Source: Candidatus Binataceae bacterium (lineage in GTDB: Bacteria > Desulfobacterota > Binatia > Binatales > Binataceae). Taken from it: a DNA stretch of 64,000 bases. The notes below the pieces were generated by a model. It did no database searches, had not been told where the DNA came from, and worked only from the letters and a program-made list of their open reading frames with translations. Positions 62,848 to 64,000 of the stretch are shown here, piece after piece. Made by a program: the position numbers and the translations under genes. The DNA lies in assembly GCA_015478645.1 (NCBI GenBank), contig JADMIL010000008.1:1-64000 (forward strand), given 5' to 3'. Position 1 is the stretch's first letter; each line of letters starts with the position of its first letter.

Positions 62848-63771
62848 TCACCTGGCCGCGTGAGCGCTCTGCAACTGCGCCTTGATCACAAAATCGAAGA
62901 CACTGCTGCTCGGTAGTCCGATCACCGGCACGCCGTTGACGATAAAAGTCGGCGTCGAGCTCAGATGGGCGTTCTGGGCGTCCTTGAGATCCTGCTGGAC
63001 GCGATCCTCCGCGGTCTTGCCCAGGATGCAGGCGTTCATCGCGGTCTGATCGAGGCCGGTCGCCTTGGTGTAAGCGTCGATATGGTCGCGCAGGTTCTGC
63101 GGCGTGATCTCGCTCTGATCCTTATAGAAGCTCCGCACGACATCCCAGAACGCGGCCGGCTTCTGCTCGCGCGCACATTCGGCGGCCACCGCGGCCTGCT
63201 CGGCCCACGGATGCACGTTGAGCGGGAAATTCTTCCAGATCAGCCGCACGCGATCCTTGTAGGTGGTGTTGACCACCGTCTCGATCTCGCTGAAGGCGCG
63301 CGCGCAGTAGGGGCATTGCAGGTCGCCGAACTCGACGATCGTCACCGGCGCGTCGGCCGGCCCGAGCGTCGCATGGTCCTCCAGATGCATCTGCTTCAGA
63401 TCGATCTGTTCCCACGGATGGGCGCTGTCGACGATCGCAAAATGCTGCGCCAGGATGACCGTCTTGCCGTCGGCGTCGCTGAACATCTGCAGCTCAACCT
63501 TCTGCGCCGGCACGTCCGGATTGACCAGCGTCACGGTCCGGCTCGACATCCCGGCGAAGGGGCCGGGCGCGGGCGGTCCGAGCACGATATTTTTGGCGTC
63601 GGGCACCAGCAGGCGCTTCTGCAGCATCGCCTTGACGGTGGCGTCTTGGCTGGAGGATGAGGTTGCGGCGGCGCCGGCGCACGCGGGCCGCGCGGCGATC
63701 GTCGAGATCGCGAGCGCGAATATAGCGGCGGCGGCGAGACGCGGGAAGAGGTCAGGTTTTTTCAGGTGCAT
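62848..63771 (-). CDS. DsbA-like thiol-disulfide oxidoreductase
   Basis: A 307-residue secreted thioredoxin-fold protein. A signal peptide (FPRLAAAAIFALAISTIAARPACA) is followed by an extra domain of about 100 residues (KAMLQKRLLVPDAKNIVLGPP ... VILAQHFAIVD) found before some DsbA/DsbG-like proteins. The thioredoxin_4 domain starts LGPADAPVTIVEFGDLQCPYCARAF with the CPYC active site, and the cis-proline is in SSTPTFIVNG. Likely an oxidant or isomerase of envelope disulfides. It ends 11 bases from copy E of the repeat. Confidence 0.92.
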   Translation of the reverse strand: MHLKKPDLFPRLAAAAIFALAISTIAARPACAGAAATSSSSQDATVKAMLQKRLLVPDAKNIVLGPPAPGPFAGMSSRTVTLVNPDVPAQKVELQMFSDADGKTVILAQHFAIVDSAHPWEQIDLKQMHLEDHATLGPADAPVTIVEFGDLQCPYCARAFSEIETVVNTTYKDRVRLIWKNFPLNVHPWAEQAAVAAECAREQKPAAFWDVVRSFYKDQSEITPQNLRDHIDAYTKATGLDQTAMNACILGKTAEDRVQQDLKDAQNAHLSSTPTFIVNGVPVIGLPSSSVFDFVIKAQLQSAHAAR

Positions 63772-63933
63772 AGCGGTTATTGATGATAGAGATGCGGCGG
63801 CTTGCGCGCCAGCGCCGCCGGGTCTCCGTATTTGGGCCTCCCCGCCCCGCCCACATCCAACGTCGCATAAGATATATACGCGTAACTAGGCAGGGCTTTT
63901 AGAACCGCTCGTGCGTCGGGTTCACCTCCGTCT

Positions 63934-64000
63934 TTAGCCGAATTCTCGGGCAATCCGGGCCGCTAGCTGCATCTCGCGAAGGCCGGTCGCGGTGATCCCG
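63934..64000 (-). CDS. C-terminal end of an unidentified gene (partial)
   Basis: The last 21 codons of a minus-strand frame are visible before the window edge (ITATGLREMQLAARIAREFG, then TAA). The composition looks coding and helical. It is too short to identify, and could be chance. Confidence 0.35.
   Translation of the reverse strand, partial: GITATGLREMQLAARIAREFG

Noticed and set aside
1-64000. CRISPR arrays, rRNA genes, prophage or intact insertion sequences
   Set aside because: No regularly spaced repeats, no rRNA signature, and no transposase or phage structural gene was found; the only repeats are the MITE-like family and one short tandem repeat.

Overview
The window is about 65-70% G+C, gene-dense bacterial chromosome with almost no plasmid or phage signature. 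Gene content points to a Gram-negative, lipid A-making, aerobic bacterium of deltaproteobacterial type: LpxC, lipoproteins with lipoboxes, an HlyD adaptor, a ComEC channel, icd/mdh/sucCD, CaiB/BaiF CoA-transferases next to an amidohydrolase, and a DUF35 plus SCP2-thiolase pair. This mix resembles uncultured soil lineages such as Binatota/Desulfobacterota. That placement is inference from gene content only; there is no rRNA gene in the window.

Layout. 94-4040 (minus): an operon of two CaiB/BaiF CoA-transferases and an amidohydrolase. 4344-8335: glutamine amidotransferase, [3Fe-4S] ferredoxin, O6-alkylguanine-DNA alkyltransferase, isocitrate dehydrogenase with a clear terminator, and a SnoaL-like protein. 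8732-9568: a secreted six-cysteine protein of unknown function behind a near-consensus sigma-54 promoter. 9839-13541: mdh-sucC-sucD-ndk, a TCA cluster. 13590-17190: a putative PD-(D/E)XK protein, a YtcA/MdtN-like export pair without its pump, and rlmN. 17275-22468: MTA phosphorylase, PfkB kinase, then a polysaccharide set (GT2, UDP-glucose dehydrogenase, epimerase). 22593-26262: lepA-lepB, a coiled-coil protein and a small Cys/His ORF. 26349-33242: SDR, uvrC, GST, comEC. 33381-35125: DUF35 plus thiolase, followed by a terminator. 35278-39126: hisS-aspS-lipoprotein. 39178-44535: ald, gcvH, a zinc-ribbon/DUF3426 protein and two glycosyltransferases. 44746-49414: tRNA-Leu(CAG), valS, nadC, birA. 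49538-55509: a degenerate EF-G-like protein, DUF2905, an NtrY-like sensor kinase and a response-regulator/LpxC fusion. 55595-64000: QueC-like, NRDE, FAD oxidoreductase, MoxR plus VWA pair, DUF151, TPR and DsbA-like proteins, and the end of one more gene.

The most striking locus is 51936-55509. An NtrY-like membrane histidine kinase is followed by one ORF joining an intact phospho-acceptor receiver domain to a catalytically complete LpxC deacetylase. If the protein works as drawn, the committed step of lipid A synthesis would be gated directly by phosphorylation, with no DNA-binding step. Next in interest are a family of 110-bp palindromic elements (five copies, 16-bp terminal inverted repeats, TA flanks, MITE-like), whose ends supply the TAG stop codons of mdh and of a GST gene; an EF-G paralogue that has lost its G3 Asp and its NKxD motif; a valS gene whose last ~480 bases are much less G+C-rich than the rest; and the sigma-54 promoter in front of the unknown secreted protein.
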